Source: Pseudoscleropodium purum
Lineage: Eukaryota; Streptophyta; Bryopsida; Hypnales; Brachytheciaceae
NCBI GenBank assembly: GCA_963969395.1
Contig: OZ017796.1
Coordinates: forward strand, 36,508,243-36,572,242
Direction of reading: 5' to 3'
Length of the DNA stretch: 64,000 bases
Both the position numbers and the translations under genes were made by a program. This document shows positions 23,690-36,039 of the stretch, piece after piece (position 1 is the first letter of the stretch; every line of letters begins with the position of its first letter). The notes under the pieces were generated by a model. The model saw nothing but the letters and a program-made list of their open reading frames with translations, was not told the DNA's origin and ran no database searches.

Positions 23690-25200
23690 CATCATTCATC
23701 CGCCTTGAGAGTTGCTGTCATTGTGGCCCCCCACTGCTTTCAATGCCCTCCTTCACCTACTTGTACTGGAGCACCTACATCATGATTTAAAAGCTTTGAA
23801 ACTTGCTTTTGATTAGTGCCAGAAAGAAAAGAAAGAAAAAAAAATGAAAAAAAGAAAATGAAAAGTAGGAAGTAGGGCTTTCTTTATTTTTTTAAATTTT
23901 AAAGAAAGTGACAGGATGGCAGTCACTTGAAAATTTAGTGAAGTGCTAAGGTAGAAGTACCTATTTCAGATAACTTAAGCATTTCAAATTGGATGATGTG
24001 GGAAAGTCATGGGGAACTGAATTCAATGTGTGCAACAATAAGGTTGTGGAAGAATGCAAAAAAAAAAAAAAAAAAAATCCTCTAGAAATGGATATTTTAC
24101 TGAATATGAAAGTGAATTTTGTACCCAAACTCATTGTAGTTTCATAGATTCACTTATAGTGGTTAACTCTGGCACTTCTCCCTAGGCCAAGAGGAAAGAG
24201 AGATTAGTAGATGAGAAGGTACAAACTAAGAATATTTTTCAATGATCATTACATTTAATTGTTGTCCACAATAGGTTAGCCTACAAAATAATTATAGATG
24301 GCGTGTCCAGAATAGGTACTTCTTTCTTAACTAAAGTAAGAACCACCCAAAATCAAATAGTGTACCCAATTGCAAAAATATTACAGGGAGGCATCACATC
24401 TCCCCCTCACTTTCTTCTTTTTTGGACAAAGTACAAGTATGGTGATTACTTGTAAGTTGGGAATACAAGTGCACCTATAATTAACACTAATTAAAACTCA
24501 TTATAGTTACTATTATAAAACACAATGATGCTAATATGAGGGCATGAAAATGCAAGCATGTGAGCCTTGAATATATGTATAAATAGATATCCTACAACCA
24601 TTGAAGGTGTTTATAATATAAACACCTATAATATAGGTATTTGACTACATCATACATACACTATGATCATAGAATGTTTCAATAATAGAGAACCCCATAA
24701 CATAGGTGTATAGCCCTCTAAACTAATGGGGCTCATGAACTGGTCATACTCCTAGGTTCACAAAATAGTAACCCTCTTCTAAAACTTAATTTTTTTTATT
24801 AGCAAATGAAAGAGAATTCCAATGGAATATAATTAGTATGCATTACTTGCACTAAGTGTTAATAAGTATTGAAAATCCAACATTGATTCTCTTAACCCCA
24901 AAAGCTTTCTGAATATGTTTTTATCAAAAATGTTCTAAAATTGCCATTTCTTGTACAAGTTTTAAATTTTAGAAGAGAAACACTTTTGGATACAAGTAAC
25001 CATACAATTTTGTAGTAAATTGATTTGAAAAGATGTGGAGAAAATTTCACAAATTTTCACCATATAGATTGCAAGAAATTAGTGTTTGAATTGACCAAAA
25101 ATCTTTTTTGAGCCTTGCAAAAAACCAAGCAACTGCACTTCATGAAGTCACATTTGCATGAAAAAATGTTCAAAATGGTGGTTCTTTTTTGGATTTATTC
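23690..25200. other. Intergenic, AT-rich
   Basis: Contains an A-rich tract (24,058-24,078) and purine-rich low complexity at 23,820-23,870. No gene or repeat boundary recognised. Confidence 0.35.
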
Positions 25201-25224
25201 TTCAAGGCATGTTTTCTACATGCT

Positions 25225-25561
25225 TGTGACCTAACAAGGCCTTTCCTATAGGAACATCAACAATAGATCTAGTGTACTTGACAATATCTCCTTCTTTAAT
25301 AGCAATATCACTACCAAATATAACCATTCCTACATTTTCATTTTCTAGATTCAAAGCCATTCTTTTCACACTGCTAGCAAATTCAACCATTTCTCCACCT
25401 TGAATCTTGTTTAATCCATAAATATGTGCAATTCCATCTCCAATTGATACCACTCGACCGATCTCATTCACTTGCAATTTGGTGTAGTAATTGGTAATTC
25501 TTTGTTCTAATAATGTAGATAATTTTGCTCCAACCAACTTATTTCCAATTAATTTGTTCAT
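25225..25561 (-). pseudogene. atp1: Nuclear mitochondrial fragment: 5' part of atp1
   Basis: The minus strand encodes about the first 110 residues of mitochondrial F1-ATPase subunit alpha: [49 protein letters not shown] and [10 protein letters not shown] are recognisable. Homology stops after GKALLG, and the frame then runs into unrelated sequence and a stop, so ~80% of the gene is absent. Differences from the expected protein are mostly of G-to-A/C-to-T type (Val to Ile, Gly to Ser or Arg, Arg to His, Asp to Asn), typical of a methylated nuclear copy. The start carries an extra few residues ([12 protein letters not shown]), from a short duplication. Not functional. Confidence 0.9.
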
Positions 25562-25887
25562 AAATTAATAAAATCTTCTACCAATAAATGAAATAATTCT
25601 ACAATCTGAACCTTCAGATTATGTTCAATTTATCATCTTAGATGATAGATTAAGACGGGAAGGGGAGAAGCATTTGTTAGCCCCCTTACTACCTTGCTTA
25701 AAGGATACCACTAAGGAGGGCAATCCCCTTTGGCCTCCCCATCGACCAACTACTCACAAACATGATGGATTATTGAACCCAAAATGCCACATTGGCCTGC
25801 TGCATGTAATTTTTTGAAAGAGTGAGCCATACATGTAGGAATATGGATATTAGTCCTCATTGAAAACAAGCCTCGCACAACACACTA
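25562..25887. other. Spacer between mitochondrial fragments
   Basis: Partly GC-richer sequence (25,640-25,800) between the atp1 and cox1 pieces. It may be mitochondrial intergenic DNA, but I recognise no gene in it. Confidence 0.3.
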
Positions 25888-25888
25888 G

Positions 25889-26075
25889 TGATGAAATTGA
25901 TAGAACCTAAAATAGAGGAAACACTTGATAGATGGCGACTGAAAATGGCTAACTCCATAGATCCTTCAGAATGACCGGTTATACCACTTAACAGCGGATA
26001 AACTATCCATCTAGTACCAGTGTCCACTTCTACTAGAGTAGAATTTAAGATAAGTAACAATGCCACAAAATTGTT
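25889..26075 (-). pseudogene. cox1: Nuclear mitochondrial fragment: internal piece of cox1
   Basis: The minus strand encodes ~60 residues of cytochrome c oxidase subunit 1 around LVEV-TGT-W-VYP-LSGIT-HS and [20 protein letters not shown]. The match ends sharply after SINFIT at 25889. It is fused in frame downstream of a nad1 fragment, giving a 120-codon open frame (25857-26219) that is a chance chimera. Gly-to-Asp/Arg/Glu and Pro-to-Leu changes fit C-to-T decay. Confidence 0.85.
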
Positions 26076-26096
26076 TGGATTGTTTGTAACAATCCA

Positions 26097-26207
26097 AAAT
26101 AATCCCACTACATTAGGACCCTTTCTACGTTGCATAGAAGCCATTATTTTATGTTTAGCTGGAACTAATGGAACTAAAAAGGCTACTCCTAGTAAAAGGG
26201 GTATTAT
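26097..26207 (-). pseudogene. nad1: Nuclear mitochondrial fragment: 5' piece of nad1
   Basis: Encodes [12 protein letters not shown] ... [18 protein letters not shown], the N-terminal part of NADH dehydrogenase subunit 1. A 9-bp duplication (ttagttcca twice) disrupts the AERK segment. It joins the cox1 piece on one side and the nad5 piece on the other within a few bases. Confidence 0.85.
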
Positions 26208-26212
26208 GTCAT

Positions 26213-26351
26213 ATAGCAAGCACTGGCTTCTAGTGCAACTTCATAAAAAACAATCAAAGAGAAAATGAAAGATAATGAAACACACATGGTTGTGACTATA
26301 GCAGTTCCTTGTAGACCAAGAAGATGACCAAAAGCACCTACTACACAACTA
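26213..26351 (-). pseudogene. nad5: Nuclear mitochondrial fragment: 5' piece of nad5, split by a transposon
   Basis: The minus strand reads [20 protein letters not shown], then [19 protein letters not shown] and ASACY, the N-terminus of NADH dehydrogenase subunit 5. At 26351 the homology is cut by the transposon at 26352-30769. It resumes at 30770, where the minus strand reads atgtaactttactattacta and then gg before the duplicated TA, matching the nad5 start with a short deletion. Confidence 0.85.
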
Positions 26352-26564
26352 CATTAAAATTGGTAAATAGTGTTGGCTACACTAATTGTCAACAATAATA
26401 CTAATTGTGATTTGCAAAGTTAGTGTTAGAACATTATTTACCCATTCTAACACTATTTTAGCTCTAGAATAAAATTTGGTCATTTCAACATTTTTATGAG
26501 AATGCATTTAGTGTTAGATGAGAACCAAACATAGAAGTTGGAATGGTAGGGAAAAAGCAATGTA

Positions 26565-26755
26565 TGAAGTGCTGAAATAGACAATGAAATGCTGAAATGT
26601 TGAAATAAAAACTGAAATGCTGAAATAGACAATGAATTGCTGAAATAATTAAATAAACACTGAAATGATGAAATAAACAATGAAATGCTGATATGCTGAA
26701 ATAAATAATGACATGCTAAAATAGACAATGAAATGTTGAAATGCTGAAATATTTC
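26565..26755. repeat. Minisatellite in the transposon's left subterminal region
   Basis: Irregular tandem units of 'gaaatgctgaaatagacaat' with variants (aaataa, aaatgatg). It lies between the left terminus and the transposase end. Confidence 0.75.
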
Positions 26756-26877
26756 ATAATGTATGTATAAGTTGTTAAATATAAAAACAACCAAAAATAC
26801 AACATAATAATCCTAGTTGTAGGCCAAAAATTCAAGGCAAAAAATAGTAAAATATCAAAGAGGATTTCTAAATTGCC

Positions 26878-28411
26878 CTATTGAAATTGGGCAATTCTTG
26901 CCTCTTGGAAGTATTGCAAATGTTTTACAATTATCTCTTGGAGATATGGAAACAATTGTTCTACACCTCAAGATCCATCAAGTCCTAATGCCAAACCACA
27001 ATGAATCATTGCTTTTCTAGCATAGGACATATTGTCACAATCCACCTCTCGATTAAAATCTTTTACACTATCAACAACCAATTGTAGAAATAAACATTTT
27101 CCAAGATTTGTCAACTTCCATGAGCATTGTCCATTTGCTTGAGGTGTTTTTTGCCAAGCATTTTGTTGTATCAACTCAATTTTCTTGGTTTCCTACCATC
27201 TTGTCCATACATCTTTGATTTTTGAAATGAAGAATGTATTTGCTAGTTGGTAAAGGTGAGTAGAACATGGAGGCAAAAATTTGAAAATTGTATTTTGGGC
27301 AACTAGGACACCAGCTAATCTAAAGGTCATAGTATGGTTGCTACAATTATCAAGCCATATGGTCTTATGTGTTGATGAAGATGAGCTTAATATGCACAAG
27401 GTTCTAGAAAGTATTTGGGAAAGTTGGTTTGGTCCATCCAAGCTTTAGGGCCCGTTCTATAAGAAACCCCAAGAATATTATCAATCAATTACCGTATAGG
27501 ATAGCTCCTATTTTCATTTGAGAAAATGAGCATAGGAGTTTCTATTGTGGCACAACAGCCGCCTGAAACGCGAACTACCATGGTCATAGACTCCCCACCT
27601 GAGACAACTTCAACATATTTGACAGTTGTATCTCTCTAAAATCCTAAAGTTTAGCCATTGTCAAGATTGACAACGAAATGCATTTCATCCGTGTTTTCTT
27701 TAAGATTTTCATCAAATTCCTTGGATGCAAATTCCCTTTGCAAGGCCTCCAAATGGTAGGTGGTTTGCATTTTGATTTGAAGCTCTTTTTCATGGCTACA
27801 AGTCAAACAACCTTGTTGGGATAGAAGAATTATATTGTGGTTATCCATAAACTGATGGACCCAATTCGTTGTAATTTTGTTGAACAACAGAATATTGTCT
27901 TTGAGATCAACAAAATGGGTTGTGAATATAGACTTGTGAGCAACAAGAATGGAAAGAGCCAATTCACGAAGTAGGTGAGAGGAAAATTTGACACGTGATT
28001 TGCGGAGGCGGTTGAATTCTTTAAGTAATATAGGGTACAAATATTGCACCCATTCACTCTTTTTTTTTGCCTTGACGTGGTTTGGCATTTAGAAAATGGC
28101 GCCTCCTTTTTCCCAATTGGCTTCAACTATAAGAAAATGGAGTTTATGTAGCCTACAACATCTTCATGGAATTGGTGACGTTGTTGCCATCAACAACTGA
28201 CTTTCACAAGGTTGGCAGGATATTGGCCACGGAAGTGTTCCAAAAATGCTTGAATGATTCGAGGATAGAGACCAACAAAGCTGTGAATGGCAATGTCCTC
28301 AAACATCCAAGAAGTGACAGATTGACAAGTGGAAAGGTTTGAAATTTGTTGAAAACAGCGTGGAGGGGTATTGGGAGGAATTGTAGTACAATTTTTATAA
28401 GACAAAACCAA
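26878..28411 (-). pseudogene. Broken pogo-like DDE_1 transposase
   Basis: Read across stops and at least two frameshifts (near 28,100 and 27,430), the minus strand gives a transposase of the pogo/jerky-like DDE_1 family. Visible order: EWVQYLYPILLKEFNRLRK, a helix-turn-helix-like N-terminal part, NTDEMHFVVNLDNG (first acidic motif), VKYVEVVSGGESMTMVVRVS, SYPIR, GVSYRTGPKAWMD, WLDNCSNH (second acid), then LPPCSTHLYQLANTFF and KIKDVW, and a C-terminal SYARKAMIHCGLAL. In active relatives the third motif reads close to QPxD; here it is QLAN, so the third catalytic acid is lost and Pro is changed, both by C-to-T type changes. Several stops fit the same decay. N-terminal limit is uncertain; 28,190-28,411 may belong to it. 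Confidence 0.85.
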
Positions 28412-30769
28412 GGCAATTCCAATTAGGTTTGTTTAGGGAAAACTCAAGTTAGCTTAGTGTTTTAATTAGCTAATGTCATTTTGTAGGTAAATTATATCTT
28501 TAATCTTAATATATTAAGGTATTTGATATCTTTCATATTCTATTTAGGAATGGGAAGGAATTCTCTCTTTAGTTTCTGTCCAATTATAAATACAAATTTC
28601 TAACCACTAAATCCGTCTCGGTCTTATGTTAAGATAAAATATAAATTTAAAAAGTGTAAGTTAAGGGCACCTGCATCCACAAATCTCATACTTTGAATTC
28701 ATTAAAATATATTACAAATATATTCATTTGCAACCTGCATCACACAATACATATTTGAACTTTGAAAATTTGGTTTAACCGAGAACTCATGAATCGTTTT
28801 GCACAAATATCATTTCGCTTCGAAATTGCTTTAAGCGCTAATGTCTTAATTACTTAAAGTAAATTTACCATATATCCTTTCTAGGAATTAAAAACAACCA
28901 AGGACATTGCTTAAGCAATTCTAAAATTTTCCTTAAGGAATCTATAATATGCTTTGCTAAATTATTTTAAAGTATTTTGAATTCTTCCCTTATCAAGACT
29001 CCAGTCTTTATTTGAAAATATTCTTTTATCATTCAGCATCTCTAATTGATCTATCTTTGCTGCAAATCTTTTCCAATTTGTCTTCTATAGAATCTTTGCT
29101 CTTATCCTCTATCTTAATGTTTTCTTTTTTAGTCTCACATTCTACTTTTGCGTAATTCAATTGGTTACAAAATTTACATTGCTTCAATTTTAATTTAATA
29201 GGTTCTCTATCCATTTTACATCATTTGTATTTCCATCATATTAACTCTATAGTCAAGCAATTGATTTCTCTCAATAAAATATTGCTATAACATAGGAATT
29301 CTCTCAACTTGCACTTTAGATAAACAATTTCACACACCAATATCACATAAGAATTTAAATACACATTCAAGCATTAATCCATGTACACATAACTTCAATT
29401 AGAATACCATTTATTAATCCTATGGATAATCATTCCATAATTAAAATGTACATCAATTATTTACAATTGTTCAATAATTTCTATTCATTAGAATTCTAAA
29501 CTCATTTCCCAACTCCAAATAAATTTCAATTCCTAATTTTATTTTCAACATATATATCCACTTGTGACACAAAGATATTCCAATCTTTTAAATAAAAATA
29601 ATTCTCAATCACTAGAATTAACAAATTAATTACTAATTCAATATTTTGCTTCACTTTTCTTCCCCTCTCACTTTAAACACTGACACAAAGAATTCTCTTA
29701 AGAGATGAAACACAATTGATAGACAAAATTCTATTCAAAAGATAATAAAAATTCTCTTGAAGAGATTCTCCTTCATAAAAAATTGCTCACGGCAATGTAA
29801 CACCAAAATGAAATGTAATGCTTAAAGCAATAAAACTAACACTTAAGTGAATAAAAAATCACAACTCGAGATGACAATGAAAAAACATAACTTCACTACA
29901 CGAAATTGCAAGAGAAAATTAAAAAGAAGAAGAGAAGAATGAGAGAAAAACCATTATTTATCACCCTCTATTCTCAAAAACACCCCTTCACATCTCTTGA
30001 TAAAAACTGTCACAATTCACAACCGTTCAAACTAAAGAGACTTTTCACATTTAAACATCAACTATCACCACATTCACACTTTATTACTCAAAATTTTGAA
30101 TATAAAATCCATTTTATACTCAAAAAAATAAAATTTTACTATAAAATAAAATTGTCTTGATTACAGGAATCGTGGCAAGTGGGAGGTGGTCCATGGTGAC
30201 ATGGTCAGCTACAAAAATAAATAAAAATGTGGTTGTAAAAAAAATAGTGATAAAAAAAAACAATTTTTCTTTTGAAATAGAAGAGAGATAGACAAATCCA
30301 ATGGTGTCATCAAATGTTCAATCTCATACCTCAAGAAAAAGATAGCAATGGAGAAACCAGGAGTGTTTGAAATCGAGGCGGGAAGTAGGAACTAGGAGCA
30401 TTCGAATTTGAGGCAGGAATCCACAGAGTATAAATTCCTTCCAAAAAAATCTTTTCAAAGTGGAGAAGGAGCGATGAATCGGAAAACTCTTCACTTACAA
30501 TCTCTTTAAGGCAGTCACCAAACAAGGAAAGAATAGGCAATATGCCAAAAGAAAGTTCTCAAGGGAAGAGCCAAAAATTGAGGTTTCCAAGTAAGGGCTA
30601 GAGCTTAATGACAGAAGGCAAAAATTGAGGTTTCCAAGGAAGCACCAAAGTTTGATGGCAGGAGTTAAATGCCCCAATACTATTTACACACAAATTAGAA
30701 AATAGTGTTGGGGGTAAAAAATAGGGAACAACACTAATTATCACCCAACACTATTTACCAATTTTAGTA

Positions 30770-31057
30770 TACCTAGTAATAGTAAAGTTACATAAAATAT
30801 TTTAAGCTAGCTTCTGTAGAAAATTTAAAGTCTCTTTTTTATACTAAAATCATATAAAAATATAAAATTTGAGGAGGCTTTTCTTTCTCGGAGCTACACA
30901 CTTTTTTGTTTGTTTTGCCAACGAGGAGCTCAGAGCTTTTTTTAGATTATGATTATCACCAACAAAAGTTATGAGGCTCCAAAAACAACTATTTGTTTAG
31001 CATTATTATTTTTTAAATATATCATTGTGATATATTTGATATTAATATGACATCAAA
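30770..31057. other. Right remainder of the mitochondrial insertion, end undefined
   Basis: Begins with the nad5 start (to about 30,797, minus strand). The following DNA, including a GC-richer block at 30,870-30,950, could be mitochondrial spacer, but I cannot assign it. It runs into repeat R1 at ~31,058. Confidence 0.4.
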
Positions 31058-31735
31058 AAATTTTAAATCATTTGAAATTGTACAACATATAAGGAAAAAA
31101 TAGTAAATAGAAAGATGTAGATAATGATTCAAAATACTAAATTGTTAACAATTTATTTATAGAATCAAAAAATGCCAATCCAAATGGTTGTAATGTTGTA
31201 ATAAAAAATCTTTACCTAATGTTTTTATTTTTCCAAAATATTGAAAACTAGATTCAATAAGAGACTTCAAAGTTTATTTTGGAATAAAGAATCCTAAACT
31301 TCCTGCAAACTAAAACACCTCATAACTTTTGACTCATTGATCAAAATGGAATGATTCAAAGCGCTCTCTGTCTCTCTCTCTCTCTCTTTGTCTCTGTCTC
31401 TCTCTCTTTGTCTCTCTCTCTCTGTCTCTCTGTCTCTCTCTCTATATATATACAAATCTAGAAAACCAATTTCGAATTTGGGTTTTTAAAAAAAATTCTT
31501 TTTCTCATATTTGCTCGGATTGTCCAAGTTGAGAAACAAACTGCATATTAAGTCATAATTTTTTATTCATATTACGAAATGTACTAAAATTTAGTGCCCA
31601 TAAAAGATATTCCTTGTCCACACATTCTACAAAAATTTGGGCCAAAAGTATGGAAATCTCTAGTCACACACACTTGCCCAAAATTTCTATATTGCCAAAA
31701 AATGCAGCTTGGTCCTTTAAGGGTTAAAGAATACA
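31058..31735 (-). repeat. Dispersed repeat family R1, copy 2 (inverted), with TC microsatellite
   Basis: Reverse-complement relative of 12,765-13,640 and 42,826-45,370. A polymorphic-looking (TC)n tract with interspersed TG units occupies 31,363-31,443, followed by a TA run; the other copies have only 'agatttatatata' at that position, so the microsatellite expanded inside this copy. Confidence 0.7.
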
Positions 31736-32569
31736 AAAAATTAAGAATAAGCTTTTGTAGGCTCTCATACTTTGATTATGTACATCTTGTGTTGTTATTG
31801 TTTAGATTTTGGTATCAATTTTTGATTCATATGTAGGAATTGCATTTTGGACAATAATGATTGTACCTTTAAGCATCGTATGTCTACATTCATACATCTT
31901 TGGGCTTGAAAAATACTTTTCAATTATATTCATGCATTTTTTTCATCCAAAATTAACCTAGAAAATGAAACAAATTTGACCAAAATAAAATCTCATGCAT
32001 CTATTTGACAAGAAGTAGGGATTGATTTTGAAATGGTACAATTAGATTCTATGGTACCCCTAAAAGGTTAACATTCTTTTTTATTTTATTTTTGTCATGA
32101 TAGGAGAGTGAACACATTTATAAAACGTGAAAGTTCACCACCATGAACTAAGCTAGTGAAAGAGACCTAGAACATCCACCAAATAATTAAATAAGAGCAT
32201 TACCAATTCATTAGTGGCCTTGCTAGAGGTCAAACTAAACTTTATCTCATGATAATGGATGGTCATTATTTGGGACAATGAATCTCTTCTTTGTCCCTCA
32301 GATGCATGATATTTGGATTTTTAACTACATGCAAGTTTCTATTGTGCAAATGCAAAAAAGAATCTCCATCATTCCTAATCCAATGAACTATTTGTATTTT
32401 AAGAAGTAGTTTTGGTGGAGTTGTCAAACCTAGCAAAAACAAAAGATTTATATGGCAAAGAGAATATTTTAGCAAATTCAAACTTTAACCCTTAAAATCC
32501 CTCAAGCATGATTCCAAGCCATTTTCCACTTTTAGATAGGCCCTTCCTGGTGCAATATTTGTTGGATTC
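31736..32569. other. Intergenic, AT-rich
   Basis: No gene, array or recognised repeat. Confidence 0.3.
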
Positions 32570-35500
32570 TTGAGAAATTATCATTTTTAGTTTAAATCTT
32601 AAAGAATTAACAATTTGTTCTATTCTCGAGTGTAGTTTTGTCCTTGTTTCTTGCAATTATGTTTTCCAATTTGAGCATATACAAAAAAAAATTTAGTTTT
32701 ATGATGTGATGTTTTTCAACACTTGCTATCACTAAAAGCATTGAAACAAAAAGTTTGTTCTTTTGTTCAATAGGATTGTGGGATTTTGGAAATTTTACAC
32801 TTAACAACCACGCTCATCAAATAAAATAAATAGGTTCAATCCATTTCTGTGGCAATTTTCCTTTAATAATTTCAAAGTTTTATTTATTTTTTAAATGGAG
32901 ATTTTTGTGAATCCTTGTATCCATTTTTACAAACTTCCAATTCACTAAAATATATAACATTGAACACCATTAAACAAGTTAGAATATTTCAAATTTTTGC
33001 TTAAAGAAAGAGTAGGTTTTGGTTCGTTAACTATCATATATTGTCATAATCACTAATATTTCTAATATGTACCTCATGTCAAATATGATTACAAGAAAAA
33101 ATAAATAAAATTATCCCTTCTTTTAAAAGATGTGTTTTGGGTTCAACTTTATGCAACTGTTTTATCAAAATTTGGATGATATTTTATTTTGATTAGAATA
33201 AATTGCATTAATTTGAATGCCAAACTTCACCTAACAAGGTTAAATAGTTTTCTTTCAAGTATCAAGTACATATCTAAACGTGATAATGATTATACATGAC
33301 AATTCAAAAATCAAACAATGTTATCTAGAAGTGAGTCAAAAGTATCTCTTTGGGAGTCTTAATGGCTTGTAGATACTTTTATTGACGTGACTTGAACAAA
33401 TCCTTATGCAACCTACTGCTAGCTTCTTACCTTTCTTCCAATGTGGACAAATCCATATGCAACCTCTTTATTGCCAACTTCTTACTTTTATTCCAATACA
33501 ATAAAAGCTTTCAAAGTCTACAAGAATAAGCTTCTCTAACTTTGAAATCCTATTTGTTGGATTTTGGGCTTGTGGCTAGTAGACTTAAAATATTCTTCCC
33601 CTTGTCTGTGACTCTAAAAAAACAATCAACTTAGTTGCGTAAAGTTGTGCACAATTTGGTCACTTTATGAATATGAATTTGAAAGTTGAACAAGAAATTG
33701 TCATGATTGAATTGGAAGGCAAGTTTTGTATAATAATTTTATGAAATAAACATGTAGGTGTAAGGAAAAGGAAAAAGAGAAAGAAATAGAAGGAATAATA
33801 AAATCCAGAATTTGAAAGAACTAAAAATTATAAGTGTAAGTAAGAAATGTAGGAAAGAAATAACTTGCTAGTAGCCTAGTGAAGTTCCATTTTACAAATG
33901 CACTTCACATTAGATTTAGGCATTTAGCTTAGGTATGTAGCTATTTTTCTAAAACAAAAATGCGACTTGTGAATGGGCAAACAATTATGGTTTCAAGTAA
34001 AGAACAAATCATTTATTCCAATTGTTTCTATATAGTTCTACTATTTATATATAGCTATATATCATTAAACTAAATCTATGAATAAAAAATAACAAAAGAA
34101 GTATCTCCATTTTTATTTCTAGATGGTCTAATAACTTTGAAATTATCCAGACTTGTATTGAGTGATGATTTTATTGTAGTTTGATTTTGAAATCTACATT
34201 GTTATTGGTAGTTAGGGTTCACATTCCTTGCCAAATAAATAATTAAAGTTCAAAATTTTAATTTAACAAATGCTTAAAATAGAATGAATCATTCTATTTT
34301 GCATTGAATTTTTTTCATTTTGAATAGGGCAAATTGCATTGATTTGAATGCAAAACTTCACCTAGCAAGGCTAGCTTTCTTTCAAATATCAAGTACATAT
34401 CTAAAAGTGATAATAATAATAATAGTAATAATAATAATAATAATAGATGAAAATTGAAGAATCAAACAAGTTTGTCCAATAGTGAATCAAAAGTATATTT
34501 TTGGAAGTCTATGGATTGTAGATAATTTTGTTGATGTAACTTTGAAAAATCCATATGCAAACTACTGCCAACTTCTTACTTTTTTTCCAATTCAATCAAA
34601 GCTTTCAAAGTCTACTAAAGCGAGCTTTTCTAACTTTGTAACCATATTTGTTGAAATTTTTGATCTTTTTATAGACTTCAAATATTCCACCCCTTTCCAA
34701 TTTGACTCTAAGAAACAATGAGCTTAGTTGTGTAATGTTGTGCATAGTTTGGTCACTTTATGAATAATTTTTTGAAAGTTGAATAAGAAATTGTCATGGT
34801 TGAATTGGAAGTCAAGTTTTGTATAATAATTTCATGGAATAAACATACAAGAGGAAAGAAGAGGGGAAAGAGGAGAAGAAAATGGAACAAAAAATAAAAT
34901 AAAGAAGTAGAAGGAAATAAAAATGATAAGAAGTAAAAGTGAGAGCTTGATTTAGGAAAAGAAAACAATCATGCTATTAGTCAAGTGAAGTGCTACTTTA
35001 CAAAATACACTTTACATTAGCTCAGGTAGGTTGACAAAATATAAATGTGATTTATGAATGGTCAAGCAATTATTTTTTCAAGTAAAGAACCTATTATTTA
35101 ATTCCAATTGTATTTATGTAGTTCAATTATTTTTGTATAGCTCCACGTCATTAAATTAAAGCGTTAAAAAAATAACTAACAAAATGAAGTCTCTCTAATT
35201 TTATTTCTAGACAGCTTGAAAACTTTGAAAACATCCTATATTGAGTGATAATTTCATTGCAATTTGACTTTAGAAATCTACATTGTTATTAGTGGTTACA
35301 ATTGGCATTCTTTGTTGAATAAATAATTAAAGTTGAGAATTATATATCTTTCACATAACATAAATCTATTGTGAAATTTTTAAGTTTTTAAAGTATTTGG
35401 AGTTTGATATGATTTTTTAATTTTTTCTTTAAATTTTTATAATAAATTTGAATTTCATTCAAGAAACCAGATCTTTTAAATTCATAATAGACATGTGATT

Positions 35501-35950
35501 TAATCTCAAACTATTAAAATTAAAAATTTCATCCATGCTTAGTGGCAACATGGAATATAGAAATTAAAGAGTTTTGAAATTTGACTATATTGTCATAGAC
35601 TCAATCTTTATGAGGTTATGATGGTTATCCCTAATTTTTGAGAAACAATATTTTGGTCTCAACACATTTTGGGCAACTCCATATAATTCCAATATTTATT
35701 GATTTATTTAAATGTTTTTGAGAAAGGTGTATAAAATCTATGTCTAAGTGGATTCTAAATTTAATAGAATTTCTAGCACAACATTGTTAGGAGCATATGT
35801 AAAGATTTAAAAATAATCAATTCTAAAGGTTGCAATTTAACAATTGGCAATAATTTGTACCTATTTTTAAAAATTAATTTAAAAAACATTAAAAGTTGAG
35901 CTTAAAAATAAATCTTAAAGTTCATTTTTGAAAAAACATTTTATGACTTC
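32570..35950 (+). repeat. Diverged repeat family R2, left copy with internal ~1.1-kb tandem duplication
   Basis: Matches 45,460-47,525 in inverted orientation; for example 'ttgtttcaatg' with 'gttgaaaaccatcaca' there corresponds to the segment at 32,700-32,760. Within this copy 33,180-34,250 and 34,320-35,340 are direct repeats: both carry ttgcatt.atttgaatgc, cttcacctа-type sequence, tatcaagtacatatcta, a ttagttg.gtaa.gttgtgca block and tctacattgttatt. A (ATA)n microsatellite lies at 34,409-34,446. No coding content recognised. Confidence 0.6.
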
Positions 35951-36039
35951 CCAAAAATTAAAAATCCTTATAACTTTCATCTTGGTTAATCAAAATAAAA
36001 TGATTCAAAGCATTTTCTAAGCATGTAAATCTTGAAAAA

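Larger units (their letters stand above)
26352..30769 (-). mobile_element. Decayed pogo-like (Tc1/mariner superfamily, DDE_1) DNA transposon inserted in nad5 copy
   Basis: Length 4,418 bp. Terminal inverted repeats match at 23 of 25 positions; both contain AAAATTGGTAAATAGTGTT just inside the ends, and the end triplets CAT and TAC differ only by transitions. Flanking TA dinucleotides (26350-26351, 30770-30771) are the target duplication; removing the element and one TA restores a nad5 reading frame (L-L-G-S-C). It carries one transposase pseudogene at 26878-28411. The other part (28,420-30,300) is AT-rich without recognisable genes. Subterminal regions hold further partial copies of the 'aatagtgttgg' motif (26,400-26,460 and 30,690-30,760) and a ~50-bp direct repeat containing aaaaattgaggtttccaag (30,569 and 30,619). 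Confidence 0.88.

Noticed and set aside
25857..26219. 120-codon minus-strand open frame as a possible novel gene
   Set aside because: It is a nad1-cox1 chimera of mitochondrial fragments, has no ATG at its left limit (the apparent start is TTG) and shows decay.
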